Shown: one piece after another, positions 52,286 to 63,999 of the stretch | Numbering within the stretch: the first letter of the stretch is position 1 | Layout: every line of letters begins with the position of its first letter | NCBI GenBank assembly: GCA_032718475.1 | Contig: JAUCBJ010008056.1 | Coordinates: 1 to 64,000 of the forward strand | Length of the DNA stretch: 64,000 bases | Source of the DNA: Nemertoderma westbladi | Lineage: Eukaryota; Xenacoelomorpha; Nemertodermatida; Nemertodermatidae | Direction: 5' to 3' | Notes under the pieces: generated by a model | Database searches by the model: none | Seen by the model: the letters and a program-made list of their open reading frames with translations, nothing else | Told to the model about the DNA's origin: nothing | Program-made: the position numbers and the translations under genes

Positions 52286-52881
52286 TGGTACCACCCCTTT
52301 TTGGACTCAGATGGTAACCTGGTGTTCTGCACTATCGCCAAGTTCCAATAGCGTAAGCTGCACCAAGTTTATTACGACTTTTATCTGGAACTTTTTTGAG
52401 ATTCAAATCCGTTTTAGGAGCTTATCGTGCCAAGGAGCACGAGAAATCCATTACAAGGCTGGTTTACCAACCGTGTAAATTGGTAAATAGTCGCCTTCTA
52501 GGCCTGAAAAAATCACAGCTGATAATGGGGGCGGGGGAAGCGAGGGCTGGAATGGGAGTGGCGCATACCGGGGGAGTTGGCGCGGTATTATTGTGGGGGT
52601 GGGGGGGGGGGGGGGGGGGGGGGGTGGTCCGGTGGTGATGGGCGATGGTGTCATATCTAGTATGTGAAGTCATGTATATCAAAATAAATTAGAACCTTAA
52701 CATTCCTACACCATTCCTGAATATAGTGTCGAAATTCTATTCCACCAAGTTGCGTGATTATTCTTCGTATTTATATTGAGTTGTTGGTACCAAAGGAAAG
52801 GTGTCGTGGAAACGTGGCAGAAAACGCGGCTAAAAGCGCGGAAAAATACGCCTCAACGAAAATGGTCCTTCAGTAGTGCAA
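52286..52881. other. Spacer with a G24 tract
   Basis: Contains a hairpin-capable pair AGTCCAA/TTGGACT around 52279-52307 and a G-rich block ending in 24 G (52601-52624). No gene is seen; open frames here are low complexity. Confidence 0.5.
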
Positions 52882-53351
52882 AGAGCAGCAGTAGTTCCAA
52901 TGCTCCTCTATGGGAGTCCATGCTGGGCTCTAACTGCTGAGGACACCAAATCTCTGGACGGCACATTCACAAGAATGCTACGCCGGGTTCATTGTGTCAA
53001 GTTCAATGCACACATCTCCAACCAGACACTATATAACATTGGAGGTGTCTCATTGGTTCCCCCAAGAGAACAAAATCGCATCCGCTTTGCAGGATATTGC
53101 TTTCGCCGTGACGACCAGCCAGTGTATAATCTTGTACTTTGGCAGCCTCATGGAGTGAATAAGCATGGTGGACAGCCCATGACTTTCTTGAGACGCATCT
53201 TAAAGGACACTGGCCTTGAAGATGCGGATGATCTAGCAAATGTCATGGGTGATAGGGAGTTGTGGCGGTGCAATTTTGTTGACAAGCCGGCACAGCATTC
53301 TTAAAAATGCAGCTGTAATGCAGCATGCCGATCCTAGTAGTAGTAGTAGTA
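52882..53351 (+). mobile_element. 5'-truncated RTE-like LINE 3' end with (TAG)n tail
   Basis: 142 open codons matching the C-terminus of the LINE at 37286-40372 (VVPMLLYGSPCWALTAEDTK ... RELWRCNFVDKPAQHS). A small deletion removes SLTL after VPP. The stop is followed by the family's short UTR and five TAG units. Confidence 0.92.
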
Positions 53352-54172
53352 ATCTATAGTTTGGTGAAGGTCCTGAGCCTTCCATAGCAACTCTGTTCTC
53401 TTCTCTGTTATGTAACAGCAATTTACTGCAAGCTGTTTGCAGTGGTTTGGCGGCCAAGCCTCCTAGTTGTTATGTGATCTTTGTCAAATGTGATGTTGAC
53501 TGACGCAGCAATATCTAAAACATAGCCAGTGTCATCCGATTGACCAGTTACTCCTTTTATCACTACATTGTGCTTACGTTTAATTTGTTTAACTTCTCTT
53601 TCTTTACTTGTGCTTTGAGGTTTTATTACGAAACTGGTGGTGACCAATCTCTGAAGTTTTCTTCTTCCAATTCTCCATCATTCGAGTTTACGTTTTGTTT
53701 CCCAATGGTCTTTAGACTTTCTACTTCAGAGGTTAGCTCGTCATTCTTTTTTGAAGCTCCCTGAATTCATAGTCCATGTCAGAGCGTAAGCCCTTACTGG
53801 TTGTATTGAGGTGTTTTAGTTGCACCAACCCTTCCTCTAGTTTAGTGACTCTTTGATCTGTCTGATCAGTTCGATTTTGTAGGCTGGATTCAACGTGCTC
53901 CAAATCCTGAGAGACTCTGGAGAGATGCCGAGCCACACACTTCGCCACAGTAAAATTCTACACTTCTAAAATCTGTAACCCATTTAGCTACGCAGACTAT
54001 TGATATTTTACAACTGGATCCAGAACAAACGACCTCAATCTCTATATGATTGTCAATGCGTCCCAAAGGTTTGGATGTATCTTGCCGCGATGCATTCCGA
54101 TTTCCATATGTTCCATTCTCCCTCTTCTCCATTCCAGATTTACTAACTTTTTTCAGCGTAGTACCCATGCCT
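53352..54172 (-). pseudogene. LINE ORF1 remnant (zinc finger, coiled coil, RNA-binding-like)
   Basis: Read downward from ~54165. First comes a cysteine cluster C-x4-C-x6-C ... YC-x2-C (CSGSSCKISIVC, FYCGEVC) resembling the PHD-type finger of CR1-group ORF1 proteins. Next is a coiled coil (SRVSQDLEHVESSLQ ... TKLEEGLVQLKHL). Then comes KHNVVIKGV ... DHITTRRLGRQ, which matches the style of ORF1 RNA-binding domains. At least two frame changes break it. It is enclosed by RTE-like 3' ends on both sides. Confidence 0.6.
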
Positions 54173-54703
54173 ACTACTACTACTAGGATCGGCATGCTGC
54201 ATTGCAGCTGCATTTTTAAGAATGCTGTGCTGGCTTGTCGACAAAATTGCGCCGCCACAACTCCCTATCACCCATGACATTTGCTAGATCATCCGCATCT
54301 TCAAGGCCAGTGTCCTTTAAGATGTGTCTCAAGAAAGTCATGGGCTGTCCACCATGCTTATTCACTCCATGAGGCTGCCAAAGTACAAGATTATGCACTG
54401 GCTGGTCCTCACAGCGAAAGCAATGTCCTGCAAAGCGGAGGCGATTTTGTTCTAGTGTCAAGCTTGGGGGAACCAATGAGACACCTCCAATGTTATATAG
54501 TGTCTGGTTGGAGATGTGTGCATTGTACTTGACACAATGAACCCGGCGTAGCATTCTTATGAATGTGCCATCCAGAGATTTGGTGTCCTCAGCAGTTAGA
54601 GCCCAGCATGGACTCCCATAGAGGAGTACTGGAACTACTGCTGCACTAAATAATCGGACCTTAAGTTTCCGATTAATTCTCGGTGACTTCCAAATCCTGG
54701 AAC
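54173..54703 (-). mobile_element. 5'-truncated RTE-like LINE 3' end with (TAG)n tail
   Basis: Matches the C-terminal ~165 codons of the LINE at 37286-40372, from RIWKSPRINRKLKVRLF to the stop, with few changes. Its TAG tail lies at 54173-54187. It faces the copy at 52882-53351 tail to tail. Confidence 0.92.
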
Positions 54704-54870
54704 ACACACCTGGCTGATGATAAGCGGAAGATTGAAACCTAGGTACCGGGATCGAGCCCCAATACGGTCGGTTGATATTTTTTGCTATTGCCATTTGCTA
54801 TCCTATTACATAATATTTACATAATATAATTAATTTACCGTCACTCACCCCACCACAATTCATCCCTGAA

Positions 54871-57800
54871 ACACCGTGTCCCAAATATTCTTGCATCTAA
54901 CACCGTGTCCCAAATATTCTTGCATCTAACACCGTGTCCCAAATATTCTTGCATCTAACATCGTGTCCCAAATATTCTTGCATCTAACACCGTGTCCCAA
55001 ATATTCTTGCATCTAACATCGTGTCCCAAATATTCTTGCATCTAACATCGTGTCCCAAATATTCTTGCATCTAACATCGTGTCCCAAATATTCTTGCATC
55101 TAACACCGTGTCCCAAATATTATTGCATCTAACACCGTGTCCCAAATATTCTTGCATCTAACACCGTGTCCCAAATATTCTTGCATCTAACACCGTGTCC
55201 CAAATATTCTTGCATCTAACACCGTGTCCCAAATATTCTTGCATCTAACACCGTGTCCCAAATATTCTTGCATCTAACACCGTGTCCCAAATATTCTTGC
55301 ATCTAACACCGTGTCCCAAATATTCTTGCATCTAACACCGTGTCCCAAATATTCTTGCATCTAACACCGTGTCCCAAATATTCTTGCATCTAACACCGTG
55401 TCCCAAATATTCTTGCATCTAACACCGTGTCCCAAATATTCTTGCATCTAACACCGTGTCCCAAATATTCTTGCATCTAACACCGTGTCCCAAATATTCT
55501 TGCATCTAACACCGTGTCCCAAATATTCTTGCATCTAACACCGTGTCCCAAATATTCTTGCATCTAACACCGTGTCCCAAATATTCTTGCATCTAACACC
55601 GTGTCCCAAATATTCTTGCATCTAACACCGTGTCCCAAATATTCTTGCATCTAACACCGTGTCCCAAATATTCTTGCATCTAACACCGTGTCCCAAATAT
55701 TCTTGCATCTAACACCGTGTCCCAAATATTCTTGCATCTAACACCGTGTCCCAAATATTCTTGCATCTAACACCGTGTCCCAAATATTCTTGCATCTAAC
55801 ACCGTGTCCCAAATATTCTTGCATCTAACACCGTGTCCCAAATATTCTTGCATCTAACACCGTGTCCCAAATATTCTTGCATCTAACACCGTGTCCCAAA
55901 TATTCTTGCATCTAACACCGTGTCCCAAATATTCTTGCATCTAACACCGTGTCCCAAATATTCTTGCATCTAACACCGTGTCCCAAATATTCTTGCATCT
56001 AACACCGTGTCCCAAATATTCTTGCATCTAACACCGTGTCCCAAATATTCTTGCATCTAACACCGTGTCCCAAATATTCTTGCATCTAACACCGTGTCCC
56101 AAATATTCTTGCATCTAACACCGTGTCCCAAATATTCTTGCATCTAACACCGTGTCCCAAATATTCTTGCATCTAACACCGTGTCCCAAATATTCTTGCA
56201 TCTAACACCGTGTCCCAAATATTCTTGCATCTAACACCGTGTCCCAAATATTCTTGCATCTAACACCGTGTCCCAAATATTCTTGCATCTAACACCGTGT
56301 CCCAAATATTCTTGCATCTAACACCGTGTCCCAAATATTCTTGCATCTAACACCGTGTCCCAAATATTCTTGCATCTAACACCGTGTCCCAAATATTCTT
56401 GCATCTAACACCGTGTCCCAAATATTCTTGCATCTAACACCGTGTCCCAAATATTCTTGCATCTAACACCGTGTCCCAAATATTCTTGCATCTAACACCG
56501 TGTCCCAAATATTCTTGCATCTAACACCGTGTCCCAAATATTCTTGCATCTAACACCGTGTCCCAAATATTCTTGCATCTAACACCGTGTCCCAAATATT
56601 CTTGCATCTAACACCGTGTCCCAAATATTCTTGCATCTAACACCGTGTCCCAAATATTCTTGCATCTAACACCGTGTCCCAAATATTCTTGCATCTAACA
56701 CCGTGTCCCAAATATTCTTGCATCTAACACCGTGTCCCAAATATTCTTGCATCTAACACCGTGTCCCAAATATTCTTGCATCTAACACCGTGTCCCAAAT
56801 ATTCTTGCATCTAACACCGTGTCCCAAATATTCTTGCATCTAACACCGTGTCCCAAATATTCTTGCATCTAACACCGTGTCCCAAATATTCTTGCATCTA
56901 ACACCGTGTCCCAAATATTCTTGCATCTAACACCGTGTCCCAAATATTCTTGCATCTAACACCGTGTCCCAAATATTCTTGCATCTAACACCGTGTCCCA
57001 AATATTCTTGCATCTAACACCGTGTCCCAAATATTCTTGCATCTAACACCGTGTCCCAAATATTCTTGCATCTAACACCGTGTCCCAAATATTCTTGCAT
57101 CTAACACCGTGTCCCAAATATTCTTGCATCTAACACCGTGTCCCAAATATTCTTGCATCTAACACCGTGTCCCAAATATTCTTGCATCTAACACCGTGTC
57201 CCAAATATTCTTGCATCTAACACCGTGTCCCAAATATTCTTGCATCTAACACCGTGTCCCAAATATTCTTGCATCTAACACCGTGTCCCAAATATTCTTG
57301 CATCTAACACCGTGTCCCAAATATTCTTGCATCTAACACCGTGTCCCAAATATTCTTGCATCTAACACCGTGTCCCAAATATTCTTGCATCTAACACCGT
57401 GTCCCAAATATTCTTGCATCTAACACCGTGTCCCAAATATTCTTGCATCTAACACCGTGTCCCAAATATTCTTGCATCTAACACCGTGTCCCAAATATTC
57501 TTGCATCTAACACCGTGTCCCAAATATTCTTGCATCTAACACCGTGTCCCAAATATTCTTGCATCTAACACCGTGTCCCAAATATTCTTGCATCTAACAC
57601 CGTGTCCCAAATATTCTTGCATCTAACACCGTGTCCCAAATATTCTTGCATCTAACACCGTGTCCCAAATATTCTTGCATCTAACACCGTGTCCCAAATA
57701 TTCTTGCATCTAACACCGTGTCCCAAATATTCTTGCATCTAACACCGTGTCCCAAATATTCTTGCATCTAACACCGTGTCCCAAATATTCTTGCATCTAA

Positions 57801-59809
57801 CACCGTGTCCCAAATATTCTTGCATCTAACACCGTGTCCCAAATATTCTTGCATCTAACACCGTGTCCCAAATATTCTTGCATCTAACACCGTGTCCCAA
57901 ATATTCTTGCATCTAACACCGTGTCCCAAATATTCTTGCATCTAACACCGTGTCCCAAATATTCTTGCATCTAACACCGTGTCCCAAATATTCTTGCATC
58001 TAACACCGTGTCCCAAATATTCTTGCATCTAACACCGTGTCCCAAATATTCTTGCATCTAACACCGTGTCCCAAATATTCTTGCATCTAACACCGTGTCC
58101 CAAATATTCTTGCATCTAACACCGTGTCCCAAATATTCTTGCATCTAACACCGTGTCCCAAATATTCTTGCATCTAACACCGTGTCCCAAATATTCTTGC
58201 ATCTAACACCGTGTCCCAAATATTCTTGCATCTAACACCGTGTCCCAAATATTCTTGCATCTAACACCGTGTCCCAAATATTCTTGCATCTAACACCGTG
58301 TCCCAAATATTCTTGCATCTAACACCGTGTCCCAAATATTCTTGCATCTAACACCGTGTCCCAAATATTCTTGCATCTAACACCGTGTCCCAAATATTCT
58401 TGCATCTAACACCGTGTCCCAAATATTCTTGCATCTAACACCGTGTCCCAAATATTCTTGCATCTAACACCGTGTCCCAAATATTCTTGCATCTAACACC
58501 GTGTCCCAAATATTCTTGCATCTAACACCGTGTCCCAAATATTCTTGCATCTAACACCGTGTCCCAAATATTCTTGCATCTAACACCGTGTCCCAAATAT
58601 TCTTGCATCTAACACCGTGTCCCAAATATTCTTGCATCTAACACCGTGTCCCAAATATTCTTGCATCTAACACCGTGTCCCAAATATTCTTGCATCTAAC
58701 ACCGTGTCCCAAATATTCTTGCATCTAACACCGTGTCCCAAATATTCTTGCATCTAACACCGTGTCCCAAATATTCTTGCATCTAACACCGTGTCCCAAA
58801 TATTCTTGCATCTAACACCGTGTCCCAAATATTCTTGCATCTAACACCGTGTCCCAAATATTCTTGCATCTAACACCGTGTCCCAAATATTCTTGCATCT
58901 AACACCGTGTCCCAAATATTCTTGCATCTAACACCGTGTCCCAAATATTCTTGCATCTAACACCGTGTCCCAAATATTCTTGCATCTAACACCGTGTCCC
59001 AAATATTCTTGCATCTAACACCGTGTCCCAAATATTCTTGCATCTAACACCGTGTCCCAAATATTCTTGCATCTAACACCGTGTCCCAAATATTCTTGCA
59101 TCTAACACCGTGTCCCAAATATTCTTGCATCTAACACCGTGTCCCAAATATTCTTGCATCTAACACCGTGTCCCAAATATTCTTGCATCTAACACCGTGT
59201 CCCAAATATTCTTGCATCTAACACCGTGTCCCAAATATTCTTGCATCTAACACCGTGTCCCAAATATTCTTGCATCTAACACCGTGTCCCAAATATTCTT
59301 GCATCTAACACCGTGTCCCAAATATTCTTGCATCTAACACCGTGTCCCAAATATTCTTGCATCTAACACCGTGTCCCAAATATTCTTGCATCTAACACCG
59401 TGTCCCAAATATTCTTGCATCTAACACCGTGTCCCAAATATTCTTGCATCTAACACCGTGTCCCAAATATTCTTGCATCTAACACCGTGTCCCAAATATT
59501 CTTGCATCTAACACCGTGTCCCAAATATTCTTGCATCTAACATCGTGTCCCAAATATTCTTGCATCTAACACCGTGTCCCAAATATTCTTGCATCTAACA
59601 CCGTGTCCCAAATATTCTTGCATCTAACACCGTGTCCCAAATATTCTTGCATCTAACACCGTGTCCCAAATATTCTTGCATCTAACACCGTGTCCCAAAT
59701 ATTATTGCATCTAACACCGTGTCCCAAATATTCTTGCATCTAACACCGTGTCCCAAATATTCTTGCATCTAACACCGTGTCCCAAATATTCTTGCATCTA
59801 ACATCGTGT
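54871..59809. repeat. 29-bp satellite array, about 170 copies
   Basis: Unit ACACCGTGTCCCAAATATTCTTGCATCTA, head to tail over 4.94 kb. Interior copies look identical. Variants appear only near the ends: ACATCGTG at ~54957, 55015, 55044, 55073, 59538 and 59801, and ATTATTGC at ~55111 and 59701. That pattern fits homogenisation by unequal exchange with diverged edge copies. Each unit contains stops, so no long frame exists. There are no spacers, so it is not a CRISPR array. Confidence 0.98.
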
Positions 59810-60325
59810 AATTTATTCTCTTGCCCCTCTTGTTAAAGGGGAATATTTATAATAATATTTTCTATGTATATATTATATATATAATATACAATATTATATA
59901 TATAATAAAAAACACATAATATGTATATACTATATATTATATATATAATATTATAATATGGTGGTAATGTTGTTGGTATATGGTATGGTGGCATATTGTT
60001 AGGGTGTAATCAAATTTTGATTGTATCATTCATAAATGAAACAATATCACATATTATTGTACAATATAAGCAAATAGACACAAAATAATAATATATTAAG
60101 TTTGCGGTGCGAATTCACAATCATTGGTTTAGTCAAGTTTGGGGTAAATCCTGTAACAATTGTGTGTTTAAAACATGGCAGCTTCAGATAAACACCTCGG
60201 TAGCACGATTTATGAGAAATGCTCAAAGTTGTAGGGGCGACACCCTCCTAAATATTGTTCAGCAGGGTCTAATGATTATTAAACCGATGAAACATATTAT
60301 GGGAATAAAAAATCACGGTTCACTG
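59810..60325. other. AT-rich flank with TATA-rich palindromes
   Basis: 59855-59960 is made of ATATATAT inverted repeats able to form long hairpins. The rest is AT-rich, with a 75-codon open frame at 60107-60334 that has no known motif. Confidence 0.6.
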
Positions 60326-60757
60326 CCGGTGTAACAGCTAAGCTAACTCCTCCCCCTCAAAATATGACTCCCCAGTTTTCTCAGCCTTGGCTGAGAACAC
60401 TCCCCAGTTTATTTCTTAATAAACGGAAAGGAGCAGGTTACAGTTGCGGGCTTTTCTAACCGAAACAATAAACGATATCTTAATAACATAGGTTACAGTT
60501 TTATTTTTGTAATATACGAAAATAACACAGGTACGGATATCAATTATAACTCAATTAGGGGAATCATCTCAGTCTAAGGCTGAGCGCGTGGTATCGGTCG
60601 CAAGAGATAACAGTCGCAGTCATGAGATACCTGGTGAGCTGAGATAACTGGGGAGTGTTCTCAGCCTAGGCTGAGATAACTGGGGAGTGTTCTCAGCCTA
60701 GGCTGAGATGACTAGGGAGTCATTTCAAGAGGGAGTTATCCTATCCTTGTACACCGG
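60326..60757. mobile_element. MITE-like element with long imperfect terminal inverted repeats
   Basis: Ends in CCGGTGTAAC... at left and ...GTACACCGG at right. About 55-60 bp at each end are inverted imperfect copies sharing TAACTCC, a G/A-rich run, GACTCCC(C/T)AG and CTCAGCC. Inside are palindromes TCTCAGCC(T/A)(T/A)GGCTGAGA: one at 60378-60397 and two at 60660-60675 and 60692-60707. No coding capacity is seen. A target-site duplication is not evident, so the superfamily is unassigned. Confidence 0.7.
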
Positions 60758-61081
60758 ACTATGATAATGGTGCGAAAAGAATCGTATTTAATTAAAAATT
60801 AATTAATTAGGGATAAGTTTTTTTGAGTTATGAATATTGTGTGGAATGAATAATTATTTTCGGGGTGAGTAATTATTTATGGTGTAGAGATAATGTTTAA
60901 ATTAAGAGCAGTAAATTGTTGCAGCAGAAAATATATTTGGTGCTAAATGAATTACTTGGGAATAAAAACATCCAATTTGAGGTGACAATATATTATTGGA
61001 GATTAATAATTTATTAATAATTTATAGATTTATTATTTTATATTCAGCCGGAAATAGATTTAATAGAAAAAAAATCATCAG
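60758..61081. other. AT-rich spacer
   Basis: AATTAATTA runs and no gene. It ends at a possible splice acceptor before 61082. Confidence 0.55.
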
Positions 61082-61233
61082 TAGAGGCAGGGAATGACGG
61101 GGACTTATCAACATGCTTCGATGTTGTTGTTGCACCTTTTCCTCCAGTCGCCGTCTGGTATGTTGATTTTGGAGACACTTTCAATGTGGTCAGGACTGAG
61201 GTATATGTAACCAATAACATTTTGGGAATAGAG
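61082..61233 (+). CDS. Possible host exon: fucolectin/F5-8C-like domain fragment
   Basis: A 152-nt open block between an AG (61080-61081) and a good donor GAG|GTAAGA (61231-61239). It reads ...NDGDLSTCFD ... VWYVDFGDTFNVVRTEVYVTN. The D-G-D-x-x-T-C and W-Y-V-D-(F/L)-G-x-x-(F/Y)-x-V patterns are those of fucolectin/tachylectin-type galactose-binding domains found in many invertebrate secreted and receptor proteins. The acceptor has a poor pyrimidine tract and no neighbouring exon is seen in the window. It may be a real exon of a gene spanning this region or an exon relic. Confidence 0.4.
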
Positions 61234-61321
61234 GTAAGATGTTAAGGTTATACAAATCTGTTAATAAATTACAAATTACCTAACTAACCGACGGCAGTCA
61301 GACCGCCCTATTATGTTTGTT

Positions 61322-61948
61322 TATACTACTACTACTAGGTCGAGCGAACTCAGACAGTAGAAATGAGATCCTTCCAGGCTTCCAGATTCTCCATAGTTGT
61401 CGCAATTTCGTTTCTCCCAAGTTCAGTATCCCTTTCAAGTTGATCTATATATGTTATGGCCGGTCGTCCACGACTACGCTTTCAGTTGGTTGCCAGAAAA
61501 GTAGATCTGGTATGACCTTGTCTTTACTTCGCCAGCAATGCCCACTGAATCATAATCTACTAATAATAATAATACAGGTGGTATTGTACCATAAAGCTCG
61601 GCGTTTGTCATGTGTTGTCTCCAGCTGATGTTTAGGGCTGCCCTTAATAGTCTTGTGTAGCAACCATAAATTCGTTGTTCAAGTGATTTAGTCAGTGTCC
61701 AGGTCTCACCCCCGTATAAAAATACACTTTCCACTGTGGCTTGAAAGAACTTAGTCTTCAGGTGCCTGGAGAGATCTGATTTCCAGATGGTATCCATTTT
61801 TGATAGAGCTACCCAAGCCTTTGCTTTCCTAACTTCTATTTCCTTTTTGCTACTCTCTATCCATGATCCAAGGTACTGTCAACTCATCGGTCTTTGTAGC
61901 ATTTATATGCAATCCAACCACCTTAGCATGTCATCCGCAAAGTCGGTG
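61322..61948 (-). pseudogene. RTE/craniofacial-type LINE RT fragment between two TAG microsatellites
   Basis: Minus-strand reading starts at TDFADDML (catalytic box, ~61925-61945). After gaps and a stop it continues as FLYGGETWTLTKSLEQRIYGCYTRLLRAALNISWRQH, the C-terminal signature of a second RTE-like family distinct from the 37-40 kb element. Its tail is TAG units at 61324-61338, and its 5' edge meets a longer (TAC/GTA)n run at 61949-61974. Truncated and internally deleted. Confidence 0.75.
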
Positions 61949-61974
61949 ACTACTACTACTACTACTACTACTAC
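61949..61974. repeat. (TAC)n microsatellite
   Basis: About nine TAC units at the 5' edge of the LINE fragment, followed by a T-rich run. It could be the tail of an earlier LINE into which the fragment inserted. Confidence 0.9.
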
Positions 61975-62203
61975 TTTTTCTTTTTTTCAACCTGTTGTTT
62001 TTTTTTTCACTCTTACAAGTCTTGTTTAATTACAGAATATTAAAAACTTTCAAAAATGCACACATAAAACAACACCAATCACCTATTTACATTGAACAAA
62101 CAATTAAGATGGAGCGGGAAATTTAAAAAGTTTAAAGTTTAAGTATTTAACAGTCTGAACCCGCTACCTACCAACTACACTGATACCTCCCCGGCCCCTC
62201 AAC
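61975..62203. other. Short spacer, nothing recognised
   Basis: T-rich then mixed sequence. It is probably the 3' UTR of the minus-strand RT gene to its right, with two CCTAC(C/A)...ACTGACACCTCC-like repeats near 62180-62220. Confidence 0.5.
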
Positions 62204-63999
62204 CTACACTGACACCTCCAAGTCCGCATTAGCGAGGGGAATTGAAGTGTCGGCGACCTGGTGTACTGGCCGGTTGCGCGCCGAACGCGATCCACGGAGG
62301 CACATGAGGCTGGCCCGTAGGAGCGCGAAGCTAACCTGCCGTCTCACCCAGTTGCAGCACTCAGCGTACCGGATGTCGCGTTTCTCGGCCAGCCTCAAAC
62401 TTAAGTGTTTGAAGAACTGCCTGGTAGTAGGCGACATCCCACCGAACGCGGAGAAAATCAGAGGAGTGAAGGTTGCGAGCTCCACCTCGCGAACCCGTTC
62501 CTCGTACTTGTTCCGCTTCCTCGTCTCGTGGAACGAGTGCGCACCCTCCAGCGACATTGCGGCATTGGTCACCGCTAGGTGGTTGAACACAGACACGTCT
62601 ATGAAGGTCTTCTGGAACCGGTTACCCCAGAAGCCAGAAGCTGATACGTCCAGACGTGCCTGCTGGTCGATGGAAGTGGATCGGCGGTCGAATATCTCAC
62701 CCGTAATTGGCTGCAGGTGCGGTTCCACGGTGACGTTGTGGGCAACCTCAGTCAGCGTATCGGCCACAAAATCCCTGATCTCGATGTGACGGATTGATGG
62801 GAATCCACCTGTAGGATACGACAGAATATGTTGAACTGAAAATCGTGTCCCACAGGCACAACGAGCTGGAAGAGACTGGGGTTGCCAACCATACAGACAG
62901 CGTCGCGGAACTCCTCCTTATTGAGGTGGGTACTGTGGAGGGTTATCGGTCGCGAGTTGATCCACGTCGACGCTCCCTTCTCGGACACTAACTCGTTCAA
63001 CTTCCGCTGCGGGTCGCTGAGTTTGGCGCGGGTTTCCTCCACCTTCTCCTTCAATGTCGAGGTGGATTGAGACTTTATCCGGCTGGCGATGAGTTTCTGC
63101 GCCTCCCACACCTCGGACATATTGTCGCTGGCGTTGAACGGGTTGCAGATCTCCCTCGAGTTCTCGTACTGCGACTGCAAGTCGTCAGGCAGTGGGATAC
63201 CGAGGCCCCCGAACCTAACCGGGAGCGAAAGTACCTCGCGTTCGACATCAGCCATTGAGGTGCGTTCCGGTAGAGTCTCGAGGAAATGTCGAACCGAAAC
63301 TTCCAGCGGGTCGAAGTGATCCATCGCCCCAGGGACCACTCTGGCGATGTACCGCCATCGGCCAACTAGTCCGAATGCCAGACCGGCGTAGGCGCAGTGG
63401 GGGTCTGTGCGGGCAATCTCCTCGAGGCGCTGAACCTGTTGGACGAACTCCTCGACTCTGGCTTGGATAAACTCCAGCCGGAATTCATCATCCCCGATAA
63501 TTCCACCAAGGAGTTTGTTTCCCCGTGTGCTGAATGTAAAGCAATCCTCCGGGAATATCCGCTTCGCCTCGTCCAGCAGCCCCAGTTTAACCAGCAAGTG
63601 GCACTTCGTTGGGTGGTATCCATAGAGAGTACCGCGACACACTACGACATCTCACATCTTCCGCAGCTCCAACAACGTACCCGCGCCATTACCGTCATCA
63701 GCGTACCACTTCTGCACCACATCAGAAACGTCATCCACCTCGCCAACCAGGGGGAGCACACCCGCGGCGTACATTGGCATCGCGACGGGGTCGCCCTGGG
63801 TCGATCCTTCCTCCGATAAGAGAAACTCTCCACCGATGAACAGCTTGGTCGGAGTGGAGTAACAATTGGTGACCATGGTATGTAGGGCCGGACAAATATG
63901 TTGGATATTGTGCACGGCTGCGGCGCGGTTGAGCGAATTGAATGCATTGTTCGCATCTATCTGGAGGATGGCCTCGCACTCATCCTCAGCGAAAGCGTC
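62204..63999 (-). pseudogene. Reverse transcriptase gene with C-terminal nuclease-like domain, truncated by window edge
   Basis: Read downward from the window edge. RT motif A is LQIDANNAFNSLNR, then LHNI-like (VHNIQHICPAL), LLSEEGSTQGDPVAMPMY, and catalytic WYADD (VQKWYADDGN). A TGA at ~63650 falls where Trp is expected in this family, then LYGYHPTKCHLLVKLGL follows. A long thumb/linker region runs to ~62800, where a frameshift occurs. The last ~170 codons (DVSVFNHLAVT ... YEERVREVELATFTPLIFSAFGGM ... LLRASLMCLRGSRSAR) resemble the C-terminus of a metazoan RT family and may be a restriction-like nuclease fold. Clade is not assigned. At least two lesions make this copy inactive. Confidence 0.75.

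Noticed and set aside
54742-54760. tRNA or tRNA-derived SINE (GGGGCTCGATCCCGGTACC on the minus strand resembles a B box)
   Set aside because: No matching A box, acceptor stem or SINE tail could be found at proper spacing; likely chance.
54871-59809. CRISPR array
   Set aside because: The 29-bp unit length is suggestive, but repeats abut directly with no spacers, and the context is animal retroelement DNA.
60107-60334. 75-codon ORF right of the satellite
   Set aside because: Short, no motif, runs into the MITE terminus.
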